Shown here piece after piece: positions 1 to 12,744 of a stretch of DNA of 64,000 nt (within the stretch, counting starts at the first letter, position 1; each line of letters opens with the position of its first letter). This stretch comes from Ceratobasidium sp. AG-K (lineage: Eukaryota; Basidiomycota; Agaricomycetes; Cantharellales; Ceratobasidiaceae), in NCBI GenBank assembly GCA_037039685.1, contig JAWNGF010000003.1:558001-622000 (forward strand). Reading direction: 5' to 3'. A program made the translations under genes and the position numbers. The notes beneath the pieces are model-generated. The model made no database searches and was not told the origin of the DNA. It worked only from the letters and a program-made list of their open reading frames with translations.

Positions 1-39
1 CATATATCCACTATCCCAGATCCCAAATCCCAAGCCACT

Positions 40-3000
40 CTAGACACTCCTCCCAGGCGGCGTGTTCCTCGCCAACCTATACCGCTGACACGCGCCCTCC
101 CACCTCACCACCAACTCGTCTCCCGCCTCTTCCCATTTCTTCTTCTCCGCCGTCGTTCGGTTCCCGACTGTCGCTCCAGGAACGTGTTTCCGATTCCGTA
201 CGCGGTCGTGGAACTCGTTGAGTTGTTTCCAAAGCTCGGTATACTCTTTGTGCTGATGCATCTTGACACTCAACGCATCTTTCCTCAACCACCCAACGAG
301 TCCAGATTCGACAACCGCGTCTCGATGACCCGAGGACCACACCCTCAACAGTACGCTCGTCCAAATGAGGATATGGGACACGCCCAAACCGAGGTTATCG
401 AAATACGGTCGTAGGACACCAAGAATATTGGCTCGAAGCAGGCATCGAACCGTTTCTTGCGCAGCTGGGTCCCGCGCACCGCACCCCGCACCGAGTTGGA
501 ACGCGACGTCGGTCGCAGCGCGGATCATGTCCGTCTTGAACTCGAATGTCGCGTCTCGGCCGAGTTGGAGTACCTGGATCATGGCGTCAGCCGTCGAGCT
601 GGTAAAGAGCATAGGCTGGTGTTCCGGGCTGCGGCAGAGGATTCGGAGCGCGGTGCTCGCGCCGGCGACAATCCCTCGGGCGTGTGGGTTGTCTTGGCCG
701 GCAGAGAGGACTTCCTTGGCGTGCGAGAGGAGGATGGGGATGGCCGAGTGGTGGAATAGTGATGGTTGGAGCGCTTCGCGGTTGGTGATGCTGAGCCAGG
801 AGAGGGCGAATAGACCTTGGGGCGAGACAGAACGGAGTAAGTCGAGCGCGTAGCTTTCGACAATGTGCAGGGGTTTGAGGTCGTTGAGTGTTTCGGTAAA
901 CCTGGTCAAGCACGGGAACGCGACTTTTTTAAAGGCCGGAGCTTTGAGGGCTACGTCCCATCGCATGTCTTGAATGAGTTCCTTGTAGACCGGGGTAGAA
1001 GTGACGGCTTGGGCGGCGATGCTGAGCGGGAGCAAGAGATCAGATCGGAATTCGGTAATGAGGTCGTTCCACTTGGGTTCGAACAAACGAGGGAGGGCTT
1101 GGACCACAAACGCATCGGCGATCCGCTTCTGGAGTTCGAGCGGGACGACCTCCAACGTCAACGCAGAGGCAAAAATGTCAAATCCAGGAACCGTGATCGT
1201 GCACAGCGCAAGAACAAACGCCTGACGGAGCGGAGGGGGCATCTCCTCGGTGCGAACATAAATCCTAACCAGATGCGGCAGAATCCTCCGCGCGAATACC
1301 GGTCGGTCCTTGACGCGGTGATACACGGCTCCGATCAGCAACTTGTGCAACGCCCAGCTAGGGAGTCGACCAGACCCATCGGCGTGGGCCTTGAGCAACC
1401 CATAAACTTCATCGTCCCGACCATCGCGCCCGTCGCTCACACGGAGCGCCACGACCAACGCACGTGCCCCCGGGCTCCGACTCGCGGCGCACTTGTCCAG
1501 GAACTGATAGTACCGCCTAACATTGACAACTTTTTCGGCATGCGAGTCCATGGCGAATCGGTAATACCTGTGGATCGCGCTCAGGTGGAGATAGGCGTGG
1601 ATAAGATGGAGAGCGTCGGGAATGGCATCGCTGGCGATTTTTTCGGCCGCGAGTTCGCCTCCGGGGTGGGTGTTGGCTGCGTTGGATACGCGGCGGAGCA
1701 TGTCTTCGAGGCGAGTTAGAGCGAGTGTATGTGCTCCGGAGTCGGCGAGGGGAATGGCATGGGCTCCGCCGGGGACGGCCGTGGCAGCTAGGACAGCCGT
1801 GTCCCGGGTGGGGTTGTCGTCAGCGTTGGTCACGACCCAGGCGAGGGCTCGGGCCGTCATCTCCGCGGCACTAACGGCACTTTCGTACACCCATCCAAAT
1901 TCATAGAAAATCGGTCGGAGATAGGTTGCCACGGGGGTTTGGTATGGGCAGTTGGGATACATGATCGCGACGCCCGTTGTGCCAAAGTAGTAGACGAGGA
2001 TGGCGGCAAAGAGGATTGTAAACGTAAGGGCGATGATGAGATCAAGCATCCATAACCAGATGATAAGACCAACAAAAAAGACGAGTAGGGCGGCGTGCAT
2101 CAGCATTGGTAGGATGCCAATCATCCCGGGAAGCATCCACCGATCAAGGCTTTCACGGCGTCGCTGGCGCTGTAGAGCTCGTTTCTTGGGTTGGGTGGGT
2201 CGTTCGGATACGTATGCGGCGAGCCATTCTTTGGCGAGTACGGCGGCGAGGGCGGCGGTGAGAGAGAGGCCGAGGGACATGAACCAGAGACCGTTGACCC
2301 ATCGCGCACCAGAACTCGGGCTAAACTGGAGAATATCGTCGGGCGAGGCGACGGACGAGGCGGCATCGGGGTTTTTGAGCGCCTTGAGGATCTCGGCTAA
2401 TAACTCGACTGATTGACCGCCGCTGTCCGATTGGAGCATTTCCGAGCTACTCGCTATCAACTGGGACAAAAGCGAAGAGAAGAGGGCCGCCTATGGATTG
2501 ATTAGCCAGGCACACATCGTAACCATAATACTCACAAAAATAAGCAACACATCCAGGCTCTTGTGCCAAGCGTCCAACATCTCCGAGTCACGCTCAAAGG
2601 CCTCTTCCAAATACGCCGGCCAAATGTTTGCGCGGATTCCGAGCTCCTCGTTTGCGTCTTCACCATTGTCTGGAACCAAATCAGTATTTCATTTCGCTTA
2701 TCGAGCACCTAAATTCACCGTCGTAGACTTCTTGCTGCTGGGACTATAAAAGCGTGAGCGGATAAAAGACGAGGAATGTGAACCACTCACCACAAACCGG
2801 TGCTCGACTTCCTCGACACTCATCCCTCCAATCGTGCCTTTGCGGCTCGGGGGCCGTCTTCCGCCAGGGGTAGGAGGGTTGTTCAACCTAACTGTACTCG
2901 TTGCACTTCGTCCCGTACTCCAGACGCTCGCTGAGCTTTCCCGGCGCCGGCTCGGAGTGATCGGACTTGGCATTTCCGCCAGCTCATCTTCCTCGATTTG

Positions 3001-3154
3001 TGGCGACCCAGAATACAGCGTCGGTTCATAGCCAAACGATACCGACAATGGCCGCTCGTTAGGGGTGGGCAAGTCGACGGTTTCTTGCACTGGTGAACTG
3101 GTGAGACGGCCTGGGGATCCGCCCTCTGCACCGTCATCAAATAGCCGGGACATG
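40..3154 (-). CDS. DUF6535-domain membrane protein
   Basis: Four exons fit the frame: 2709-3154 (possibly split by a 60-nt in-frame intron with GTGAGT donor near 2790), a short exon 2536-2669, and the large terminal exon 40-2490. The introns are 2670-2708 (39 nt) and 2491-2535 (45 nt, in frame but carrying a stop, so it must be removed). The start is ATG at 3154; an upstream TTG is not credible. The N-terminal ~150 residues are Ser/Pro-rich and probably disordered. Next comes the block W-P-x-Y-x-E-A-F-x-x-D, then LD-x-LLIF and membrane segments around WVNGLWFMSLGLSL and LLVFFVGLIIWLWML, which is the order seen in Agaricomycete DUF6535 proteins. The remaining ~550 residues look helical and soluble. 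The family is expanded in mushrooms and relatives but has no established function. Dense antisense open frames over this GC-rich gene are shadows. Exon 1/2 splicing is the least certain part. Confidence 0.8.
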
Positions 3155-3995
3155 ACCAATCAATTCTTCGATTGCCCTTCTAGAAAGTCGTCGGGGTCGT
3201 AAAAAACGCAATTCCAGCCGTCGGTACCGTCGCGGGGGATGCGGGGGGAGATGCGCTCGGTGGAGGGGAGATATGCCCGGTGAAGAGGATGACTACGTTA
3301 ACATAAGAGCCTGCGGCCGAATCAGCCGCCAAGTCAATCTGTACTAGCCAGGAACATGCATCATTTTGTCTATCCGGTCACGCGCCATCACCTGCCTGAT
3401 AGATCGGATCCAAGTCATATTTATAAATAACAAGCTCAAGGCTGGACACTCCTGGACGCTGGCAGGCACGCAGCTCCTCGCTGCCCACAGGCCTTTATAC
3501 CCCGCCCCTCGCGCGTCCCTGCTCGCCCTCAGTCCAGCGAAAATTCCCAGTTTGGCTCGACGAAAATGCCCTTCTAAGAGACTTTGCACGAGCACTTCGC
3601 AAACGTCCATCCGAAAAATCAGAATGCCCCGACTGCCATGTGAAATCCTACCCACGACCTAAACGTGGGGAAGTCGATATCAAGAGCCTCATGTGCTCAA
3701 CTCGGGCAATAAACAGGAACCTCGAACCTGAACTGGCCAATATCGCTCGATACACCACTGGTGCCCATTGGCCGAGGATTGAATTATTGCTTCCAGTAAT
3801 TTCGACAATCAGGTTATTGGGTCGGGGAGGATGGCAACTTCCTGACGTGTCGATCGGGGATAAGCGCTGAGCGGTTGTCCTAACTGGGGATGGCCGGGGT
3901 GGGATTGATACGGGGCTCCGCATCAGGGCAGCCAGCGACTTTCACCAGTGTCCTCCATGCGCAGGTGTTGCCCTCTGCGCCTTCAGCTTGCTCCT
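3155..3995. other. intergenic, no gene seen
   Basis: Short overlapping frames only; none has a recognisable domain or convincing splice pattern. It carries the upstream region of the DUF6535 gene and ends at the target site of the MULE insertion. Confidence 0.5.
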
Positions 3996-4004
3996 GTTCA
4001 AACC

Positions 4005-4136
4005 GGGCAGTCAGTACGCACATGACAGTTCCCATTCTGGGACTAGGGTCGATTACAAAGAGGCGCCTGTTCGGCCCCCGACATGGCTTCCACCGACTCC
4101 GGCAAGACGGCCCGCAGACGGCCGGGGCCACTCGGG
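4005..4136 (+). repeat. MULE left terminal inverted repeat
   Basis: About 132 bp, matching the reverse complement of 7443-7574 with roughly nine differences. It contains an internal near-palindrome around the GACGGCCCGCAGACGGCC block. Confidence 0.92.
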
Positions 4137-4253
4137 AATTCCATGTTGCTGCTATTGCCGCTTAGTAATGCCAGGCAACTCACGTGTAGCATTGTCGGAC
4201 ATCACTTGTACCCCTCCCTATTAGTTGTGCTATATACCAGTTTTGGAAGTATC

Positions 4254-7200
4254 ATGTCTGTTCACTTTGCACAGGTTCTTACACCTGAGAATATGCAAGG
4301 ATCAAAACAGAAAACAAAGATTCTAAACTCCAAAGTCAGTAATGCCAGGCACCTTGGAACATTTGCTCATTCTGTTCATTATATAGGTTCCACTCTATAA
4401 GCTTGTGCTCTCGGGTGCTCAACGTGCATCTGTAGATAAGCATTATGCTTCTAGTTCTACCAGTATTACAGACGCTCGGTTTGACGACTCCAATCAAGCC
4501 GACACAGACAATCTTCTAAAGATGCACAAGCTTGACCCCCTCTCACTTGATACTCTTGGTACAAAGTGGGCTACACAATGGAGTAACAGCTCAGGAGAGA
4601 CACACAAACGTGTCTTATTGCAATGGTATGTACATGGCTATTTTGGATACAACCTCTACCACTTACTCTGTATGAAGCTATTGTGGCTATGACCATGAGC
4701 TGCGAAAGCGAGTTAAACGGCGTGTACCTTATGCCTTTACCGGATGCCTTGCACATGTTGAAATTGTCATAGAGCGCTCAACAGGAAAGGTCCGTCGCGT
4801 GCATGGGCTCCTTGAACACAATGAGGGGTGTAAGACAGCCGTGCTTGTGCGTGTTCCCCAGCTCCCTTTGCACCCTAGTGTATTCGAGTTGGCACTCGAA
4901 CAACTTTGTAATGGAGCAACGTAAGTCTAGTCCCATTACATCTCTTCAAATGCTCACAGTGTCAAGCAGTATCACCGAGATACAAGCACGAAACCGCAAG
5001 ATGGTTGCTAGATGCCAATATCGTGACCAGTCGGAATTCTTGGGCCAGTATTGGTACCTGCTCCGTCGGTACGATTTGGCAAGCCTGTATACACAGTATT
5101 TCCGAACACAAGGCATCGACGTGAAGGAGGAGCCTCACCAGAACATTCATAATTGGCTTGACCCACAATCACTATCATATCACCCCGTCCTTGCACAGGC
5201 CATATTCCATTATTCCACTTGCACCGAGAAGGAGAACCACTTGGAGGTTTGCATTGCAACCAACGAGATGAAAGAGGCCACATGGCGTTATGGTTGCCGC
5301 AAACAGATTCTCCTCGACGGGACTTTTGGGGTCTGTGATTGGAGGCTCCTTTTGTTCATTGTCATGGGTGTGGATGAGCGGAATCACGGCGTACCTCTGG
5401 CCTTCCTCTTGTTCTCAGCTCCAACAGGCAACAAATCCTTGTCCAGTGGTTACGACACATCCATTCTGATCAAACTTCTGTCGGAGTGGAAGCAATCGGT
5501 CTCTTCCTACGGCCAGGCGGAGTTCCAGCCAGCTGTAGCTATCACGGACACAGACTTCAAGGAGCGGGGCGCCTTAGTCAATGTATTCCGGGACATTCAT
5601 CTGCTTATCTGCCAGTTCCACCTCCATCAGTCCTGGGCTAATCACCGAGCTAAGCTCTTACCAAAGAGTTTGGCCGGTGGATCAACCATTTGTGACCGGC
5701 TGGTCACCCTTGAGAACCAGCTTGTACGGTCAACAAACTTTAAACGGGCTTGGGGCCTGGTTCACCAGGAGATTGCAACGTTGAATAATATGTCAGCTAC
5801 ACCGTCGTTAGCAACCGCTGCAGCGAGGGGACTCTCACATGTCCAATATCTATCATCCTACTGGCTATCTGAGGCACTATGGGAGAGCTGGTTGGAGTTC
5901 GGGCGACTGAGGGCAGCGGCAATCATTGGGGTCACACTCAAGGGGGTAATCCACACCACCAACCATCTCGAGTCATTCAATGGGCTGCTCAAGCACCGGC
6001 ACTTGAAGCGCTGGTCAAGAGGCGGCCGAAGAGTTTGCGCCGACACACTCGTAATGATACTATTGACGAAGATTGCCCCAAGCATCTTTGAGCAGCGCCG
6101 ACTCAAGGAGGAGGAGCGGGTGATGTTACGGAGGGCACTTGAAGGAGTCCCGGGCGCAAGTCAGCTCCTTGGGGATGGTGGACGTAAACCCATCGAGCGC
6201 CCAGTCGCCTTTTTGCAGAGCGACGCAGCACGAGACCACGAGGCGGGACTGCTGCTTCAAGCGAGTTGAGTCAGTGCCCCGGTTGTACAACAGGCCGGCA
6301 TTCAACTCACATGCTGGTCGCTGAACTCGCTCGACCCACACGGATCCCCCGTTGGCTATAGCATCTGGTTCGGGTACGACTCCACTGGGTTGTGCACATG
6401 CCCGGACTTCCAGCAGCGTGGTGGAGCGTGCAAGCACATGCGTGCGGGATTATCCCAGATCCAGGCGTTTTGTGTGTGGGCACTGCAGTACCAGCTCAAC
6501 GAGCCGATCGCGTACACACCCGAGATCGGATTACCTACCGACAAAGCGTCTGCGGTTTGCCTACACGCTGCGGCCAATCGATATGTGCTAGTCGAGCGAC
6601 ACGGGGGCTCAAATTCGGCCCCAAACGAGTCGGGATTCGGCTTGTCCAGCGCGCATTTGGCAGTCTCGCGAGCGGCGCAATACGTGGATGAGGCCCTACG
6701 CAGCGGGTTCCTAGGCGATTTGGACCGCTTGGACTCGCAGGACAGTGCCGAGGACGAGGGTGAGGGCGACTGTGATGACGACAAGAGATGGGAGGACACC
6801 AGCGGCGCCGCAACGAGTGATGGGAGTGATGTTGACGAAGATCAATGGTCGTCGTCAAGCCACAAGATCAACAAGGTCAGGACAACTCAATAGCTCCATC
6901 ACAAGCGCTTACCGACCCTTTATTTGTAGCCCGAAAGCACTAGCACGCACGGACTTTCCGAGCAGATGATTGTGCGCACAACATACACTCTGAAAAAATC
7001 GATCAAATTGATCCCAGACGTACACGCTGCCCTAGATCATATACACCACTGCAACCTCAAAGGCTCCACTCACCGACAGGCATACGAGCAATATGCCAAC
7101 GCCCTCGAGCAGTTGACGTCGAGGATTCGTGGCCTCCTTTGTCGTACAGCACCATTGTTGCCACCCACACAAAGCCAGCCCCTGACACAGCATAACACCA

Positions 7201-7268
7201 CTACAAGGCCGATTCCCGCCTTGCCCGAAAGGCGGCAGTATCGGAAAGACTCACGGAGCTTCCATTAA
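4254..7268 (+). pseudogene. MULE transposase with one in-frame stop
   Basis: Exons that keep one frame are 4254-4334, 4387-4625, 4678-4920, 4970-6875 and 6930-7268. The start is ATG 4254. The catalytic core shows the MULE pattern: LDGTFG (first Asp), ITDTDFKERGAL (second Asp) and TNHLESFNGLLKHR (Glu), with a C/H motif CQFHLHQSW between. A SWIM zinc finger CTCPDFQQRGGACKH lies at about 6390-6434, followed by an acidic Ser/Asp-rich tail. The frame is interrupted once, by TGA at 6267-6269 between the DDE core and the SWIM finger. Sequence on both sides is in the same frame and looks coding, and no plausible intron removes the stop. This is most simply a CGA-to-TGA mutation, so the copy is probably non-autonomous now. 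It would bind TIRs and cut DNA in the nucleus. A sequencing error at one base is the main alternative. Confidence 0.85.
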
Positions 7269-7442
7269 AGACCATTTGTATATACATTATGTTTATATAC
7301 ATCTATTGTAACTAACTCCCCGCGAGTGTGGCAGTAGTTGTTTAGGCCTTCACTCGAGCTTCGTCCTCGTGCACTTAGAATTTGCACGTGCACTTCTCGG
7401 CAATGCACTCGGCAACCGGTCGGGCATAGGCATTATATAACC

Positions 7443-7574
7443 CCCGAGCGGCACCGGCCGTCTGCGGGCCGTCTTGCCTGAGTCGGTGGAAGCCAATGCG
7501 GGAGCCGAACAGGCGCTTCTTCGTAATCGACCCTAGTCCCAGAATGGGAACTGTCATGTGCGCACTGACTGCCC
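7443..7574 (-). repeat. MULE right terminal inverted repeat
   Basis: Reverse-complement partner of 4005-4136. Its outer end is directly followed by the second GTTCAAACC copy. Confidence 0.92.
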
Positions 7575-7583
7575 GTTCAAACC

Positions 7584-8936
7584 ATGACGGCATAATTATC
7601 AACCCAATTACGGACATTGTCGTTATTTCAGCGTACTTACCCCGCATTTGCATGCCATTCCCTCGTGGCTGCGGGGCACGCCATCGGCAACCTTACCCCA
7701 CTGATCCCTACCCCACCCTCAAAACAAAGTTGAACCAGAAACTCCCTCATCGGTGCCCTCTGCGTCGACTCCACTGCAGTAGGGCCTGTTCGCTTGGGGC
7801 ATCTTGCTAAGCATACACTCACTTGGGATCGTTTTGGGGCTTGCTGTCATCGGCTAGGCGATCTCAAATAAAGCGCGTGTTTCAGGCTTTGTTTGAGCTG
7901 TCTCGGTAGAGTCGGTTCCTTGCGATGTACCCAGGAGATCGAGGAACGGATGGGGCTTCGTCGAGGTCGTTGCAAACTTGCCGACTGTTCACTTTTCGTC
8001 GTCACCCGACACCGTTAGTCTAGCTGGGGATATTTGTATGTATTTATTGGGTCGAGAAGGCTTCCAGGCCTAGCTCGTAATTTAGCTGAGATGTTTTACG
8101 AGCCTGTGACCCATATCATTAATTAATACAAAGAATAGACGAAAGAAAGAAGGAACAGTGCATACATACTTGAACCGATACATGCAGTAATAAGCAGGGG
8201 TCTTCAGCTATCGCCAAGCATTGGACACCATCTAGAAAAGGAAGAGGAGCGGCCCGGGTCGGGAGGACCTTCTCGGTGTGAAGCATGCCAGCACGAAATT
8301 TGGATCTTGCTGCGCATGGGATCCTGATTGTACATATGGACATCGGAACGTGTGGACGATATGGGCGCGAAAAAGGCAATTAACCTTTCACGAACGTGTG
8401 CACAAGGTAACTTCCATTCTAAGAAAATGTCATGGGCGCGCTATTCCCGTGCTTGCTCTTCCTGTTCCGTTACCTCGCCCCCGTAGGCAGGGTTAAGACT
8501 CGGTTTATGTTCGTTTAGCCCGGTCGATTAGGTGAACCCTTTGGTCAATCTACAACTCAGTTGGATAGCCCTTGGGATATGAATAAGTGGCTGGGTTGTG
8601 TCTCCTCTGTAGCTTATCATAATATCAATGGGAACGAATGGCTATCTCACCCCAGTCGTACGTAGTTTCCTTTCTTGAAATCCTCAGCGCGCTATACGCT
8701 CTTACCGCGCAACGGGCCAATTACATTCCCTTTTCCGGCCATCCCGAGGGCGCTTATCAAGTTGACTCTGTTTACCCATGTTATACAACGCGCGCTCTCT
8801 TGACCTTCGGGGCGCCAGCGCGCATCGCTGTATGCTACGCTTATGGCACGCATGTGCTGCAACTGCGTATATAATCCAAAAATAATCAACTACATGTGCA
8901 TTATAACTGCGCCTCATATCCTCTTTCATTCTCGAC
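7584..8936. other. intergenic, no gene seen
   Basis: Only short, mutually overlapping frames without domains. The last ~100 bp hold a TATA-like GTATATAAT near 8867, about 70 bp ahead of the next start codon. Confidence 0.5.
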
Positions 8937-10320
8937 ATGACCTCAGCGGCCTTTTTCTCACTTGGACATTTACTTTCTACAACTGACGTCATGGGCCAGA
9001 CTGAGACGGACATAGATCCTCGGGACGACCCAGCTAATCGTAAGACTGACGCATGGAGAGGACTTGTACTAAATGACTAACTCCTGTACAGCTTTAAAAT
9101 ATATCCCAAAGACTAATCCTGCGGTCATCGCTGGTTTGCTCTACTTGGCTGTAGTAACTGCCTCTTTGATCTGGTCTCGCAAGCGTTGGGCGCGTTTTAT
9201 GCTCACAGTCATCATCAGTGGCGCTCTATATGCGGGTGGCTTGTTTTTACGTATCCGTGAGTCCCACAATGCCCCACCAATCGCGCCACAGTCCACTGAT
9301 GATGGGCTACCGTTTAGCATTCGGAAATGACACGCACAACCTGGGTCTTTATATCTTTATGAATATGCTTACTGTTTTGTCCCCCTGCGGACTGATTGCT
9401 ACCGTAGGTATAACGACGCACTCGATAGCGGTTAGCTGACACATATTTTCGTAGGTATATATGCTCCTTGGACGCTTAGTCATACAGCTAAAAGCGGATG
9501 ATTTATTGCTTGTTAGACCCCAAATCGTTACCAAGTTGTTCCTGGTATGTACTTCATTGCCCAGGCGTACGAAATATCTATCTAATATTTGGACGGTCAA
9601 TTCTGATCAGACCTCGGATATCGGTATGTGAACTTCAATTTATGCCTCCATAGCTAGATCTGACCCGCATACACCCTAGTTACGCTACTCATCCAGGCTA
9701 GTGGAGGTGGTATGGCTGCAAGCAAAGACCTCAGTAAGATGGGCGGCAAGGTATGGATACCGAACGTTACTTAGTCTGTATACAGACTGACATCGTATCA
9801 GATCTTTTTGATCGGGTTGATTATCCAACTCCTTTCATTCATCCTCTATATGGTTATTTTCGGTGTCTTTCTCCACAGGATGAGGACCCAGCGGCCAAAG
9901 GAGATCAAATTAGATTTTTCGAGCTCCGAATTTTTCAGTAATTGGGTCGCACTCGCCGGAGCCATGGTACTCAGCTGTATTGGTATACTGGTGAGCTCAT
10001 ATTATTGGACCATTATTATCGCGACGTAATAAGTAAACGGCTGCACAGATTCGGTCTGTCTTCCGTACCATCGAAAATGCTGAAGGGCTCGATGGCTACC
10101 TTGCTACACACGAAGGTTATTTCTACGTGCTCGACGTGCTGCCGTTGTTTGTAGCTATCGCGTGAGCACTATTTTCTATCATGGGCAGGGGGCAAATGTA
10201 CTGATTCGCCTCCGCAGTGTGTTTGCGATTGCTTGGCCGCCTCTGTATTTCCCCACATACAAGCCCAGCGCTTCGACCGAAACAGCGCACGAGATGGCCT
10301 CGGGGAGGTATTCCGTTTGA
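8937..10320 (+). CDS. RTA1-like membrane protein, copy A
   Basis: Nine exons: 8937-9039, 9092-9256, 9318-9403, 9455-9544, 9611-9623 (13 nt), 9680-9750, 9802-9990, 10049-10161, 10218-10320. The frame is open throughout, about 310 aa. The N terminus is hydrophobic. The core has the RTA1 pattern: KYIPKTNPAV, then a membrane segment, RKRWARFMLT, GLFLRI, SPCGLIAT-VYMLLGRL, GLIIQLLSF and RMRTQRP, giving about seven membrane spans. RTA1/RSB1 family proteins are fungal seven-span membrane proteins linked to lipid or sphingoid-base export and to drug resistance. The substrate here is unknown. It is the first of three intact tandem copies; its 3' end best matches the relic at 12745-13082. The C-terminal tail is short and polar. 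Confidence 0.9.
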
Positions 10321-10663
10321 GAATGGACTCGAAGAATATAGGAGAATGCGCAAATTGGTGTTTGCCGCGGACTTGATAGTTGACTAGGAGTTTGCACGTA
10401 TAGATGTACAAATATTTTTTGCTTTATAATCTCAGCCAACCTCCGATACAGCTCTATGCTCAGCACGACCACGGCGACCACGACTAGGACTAGGCTGTCC
10501 ACTTCCGCAATCTGCCTCACACTCTCTAAAGGAAAGCTAGTTGGAGCGGGTTGCTTCATTCGCCACGCATGCCAAGCATTCATTATCAAAGCTATGATGG
10601 GTCATTGCGTTGGAAAGTGGCAAGTAAGCATATCGTGGTTATTTGACTTTGTTTGTCTGTATT

Positions 10664-10718
10664 GTGGAACCCGCCTCGCGCGCGCATGCATGCCCCTGCC
10701 CCGCGCGATTGTATATAG
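10664..10718 (+). promoter_or_regulatory. Upstream block shared by RTA1 copies B and D
   Basis: A GAAMCCGCCT-CGCGCG-ATGCATGCC type block is followed by GTATATAG (10711-10718), about 56 bp before the ATG of copy B. The same arrangement precedes copy D at 13652-13720. Likely core promoter, inherited with the duplication. Confidence 0.45.
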
Positions 10719-10773
10719 TTACTATGAATCGCAGCATAGCTCGCTCATTCTCCATATCTTTCTTTTGTTTACC

Positions 10774-12175
10774 ATGTCGCTTCACGCCACAATCGGATTG
10801 CTGGCTTTTGCGGTGCGTGCCCTGGCACAGAATGGGGCTGAGACCAATCCTACAGTCGAACCAAGGAATTGTGAGCGTAACCACTATATTAGCAAGCAAG
10901 TGCATAGCTCATCCTCCTACAGTCCTGGGGTATATTCCTAGCATTCCTCTCGCAGTTGTATCCGGCGTTCTGTATTTTGCGTTGCCAGTTGCATGTCTTA
11001 TTTGGTCCTTGAAACGTTGGGCACGCTTCATGCTTACTATCCTCATTGGCGGGGTGTTCTACTCAATAGGGCTATTCTTGCGCATTGGTGGGTTGCATTG
11101 TTAGTACAAATATGCTTCTCCGTTGACGCACACGCGTTTAGCACTCGTGGATAATCCGGGCAGTCTGGGCTTGTATATTGTCACGAACATGTTTACCGTG
11201 TTGTCGCCTTGCGGATTTATTGCTACCGTGAGCCTAAACTAATTATCCCTTATTTTCCTATTCAGCTAAGTATTGTTTTATGACTAGGTATACATGCTCC
11301 TTGGTCGACTGGCAGTGCAGCTGGATGCGGAAGAATTTTTGCTCATAAAACCGAGGATTGTCACCAAGTTATTTGTGGTACGGTACATGTGATTTCATGA
11401 TCTACGATCGATTGTTGAAATATCTTGTTCCTATTAACCAACAGACCTCTGACATCGGTAAGTAATACACGCAAACACTCTAATCATAAAGAACAGGATT
11501 TCATTCAATTTTAACCCAGTGACACTTCTCATTCAAGCCAGTGGAGGCTCAATGTCCTCGATGAAGAGTCTCAACAAAATTGGCACCAAGGTACGATCAG
11601 CCCTTACCCTTCAAGTAAATTATCTCACGATATTGTAGATCTTCTTGATAGGTTTGATTGTTCAACTCATTTCATTTGCCATCTACATGGTTGTCTTCGC
11701 CATCTTTCTGTATCGCATGAAAACCAACCGCCCGAATGAATGCCAAATGAATTTCTCTGAGCGCGGATCCTTTGCTCATTGGACTGTGCTTGCATCAGCG
11801 ATCTCAATTAGCTGCATTGGTATCCTCGTGAGTAGTTGTCCTTGCTAACGCCATACATGCGCACAAGCTCATTGTCGTTCAACCTTTATTCTCATAGATT
11901 AGGTCCGTATTCCGAACAATCGAAAACGCACAGGGATTCCATGGATATCTTGCCACGCATGAAGTATACTTTTACGTTCTTGACACACTTCCTCTGTTCG
12001 TCGCCACATTGTGAGTAATCTCTAGTTGATTGTGGGGCGCATGTCGAAGTACTGATTTATGGGATACAGTGTATTTATGATTGTATGGCCCCCAATGTAT
12101 GTATCGGGGTACAAGTCCATGGCTGCAACCTCAGCAGACACGGCCTTTGAGATGGGGGCTTCTGAGCCCAAATAG
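10774..12175 (+). CDS. RTA1-like membrane protein, copy B
   Basis: Nine exons with the same lengths and phases as copy A except at the ends: 10774-10870, 10923-11087, 11142-11227, 11288-11377, 11445-11457 (13 nt), 11520-11590, 11639-11827, 11898-12010, 12070-12175. The protein begins with a signal-peptide-like stretch (M-S-L-H-A-T-I-G-L-L-A-F-A-V-R-A-L-A-Q). It then shows GYIPSIPLAVV, LKRWARFMLT, GLFLRI, SPCGFIATVYMLLGRL and a late GFHGYLATHE-YFYVLD segment before the last span. RTA1 family; probably a plasma or endomembrane lipid/drug-related transporter, substrate not predictable. Closest in the window to copy D, with which it shares promoter sequence. Confidence 0.92.
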
Positions 12176-12744
12176 GCGTTGATGTCGATTGCATATCGAC
12201 TATCTCTCTCGAGGCGGACCTGGATATTAGCTATAAGGGTTCTTTGTACTGTTCCGGGCATGCTATTCATGTGAATCGAACTTTTTCGGGCACATAGCTA
12301 TTCGATGATACCACTAGAAACCACGCATGGAACTTGGGATAACCAATTGAATCGAATTGTATTGTCTTGTTTTTGCTTGTATCATGGAATTGGCCGAATG
12401 AGGTGATATCGACTTGGAGGCTTTTTCTCACCGGGAATCATTGACTTCATCTCTTGATAATACTGGATACTCCGCAAGTAACCCCTTCGCCTTCAAGTTT
12501 TTTGTTCTTCGAGTAGCCCGGGTTACTACAGCGAGTGTGATATATCTCATTCGTACGCTCCATCTTGAAAGGAGTTGTCCTAGAGTGCACGGATGCATCC
12601 TGTGGCGTTTGCCCACACACGTTTCGGATGGGTCGTAAGTCTCCATCGGACAAGCATAATACTACAGTTGTTACCGAAATCTATATGAACTGTATGCGCA
12701 CGGTGAGCTCGGCAACGGGACCAAGCGTTCAGGGTTGTGTATAT
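12176..12744. other. intergenic, no gene seen
   Basis: AT-rich sequence between RTA1 copy B and the RTA1 relic. Open frames are short and without domains. Confidence 0.4.

Larger units (their letters stand above)
4005..7574 (+). mobile_element. Mutator-like (MULE) DNA transposon, complete
   Basis: The element is 3570 bp and is bounded by 132-bp terminal inverted repeats that begin GGGCAGTCAGT. It is flanked on both sides by the identical 9-bp direct repeat GTTCAAACC (3996-4004 and 7575-7583), the size expected for a Mutator-superfamily target-site duplication. It contains a multi-exon transposase with a MULE DDE core and a C-terminal SWIM zinc finger. Perfect target duplications and about 93% identical TIRs (counted by eye) point to a fairly recent insertion. 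Confidence 0.93.

Noticed and set aside
184..2416. Long plus-strand frames, e.g. 865-1719
   Set aside because: They lie antisense to the GC-rich DUF6535 coding exon and have no domains; codon-bias shadows.
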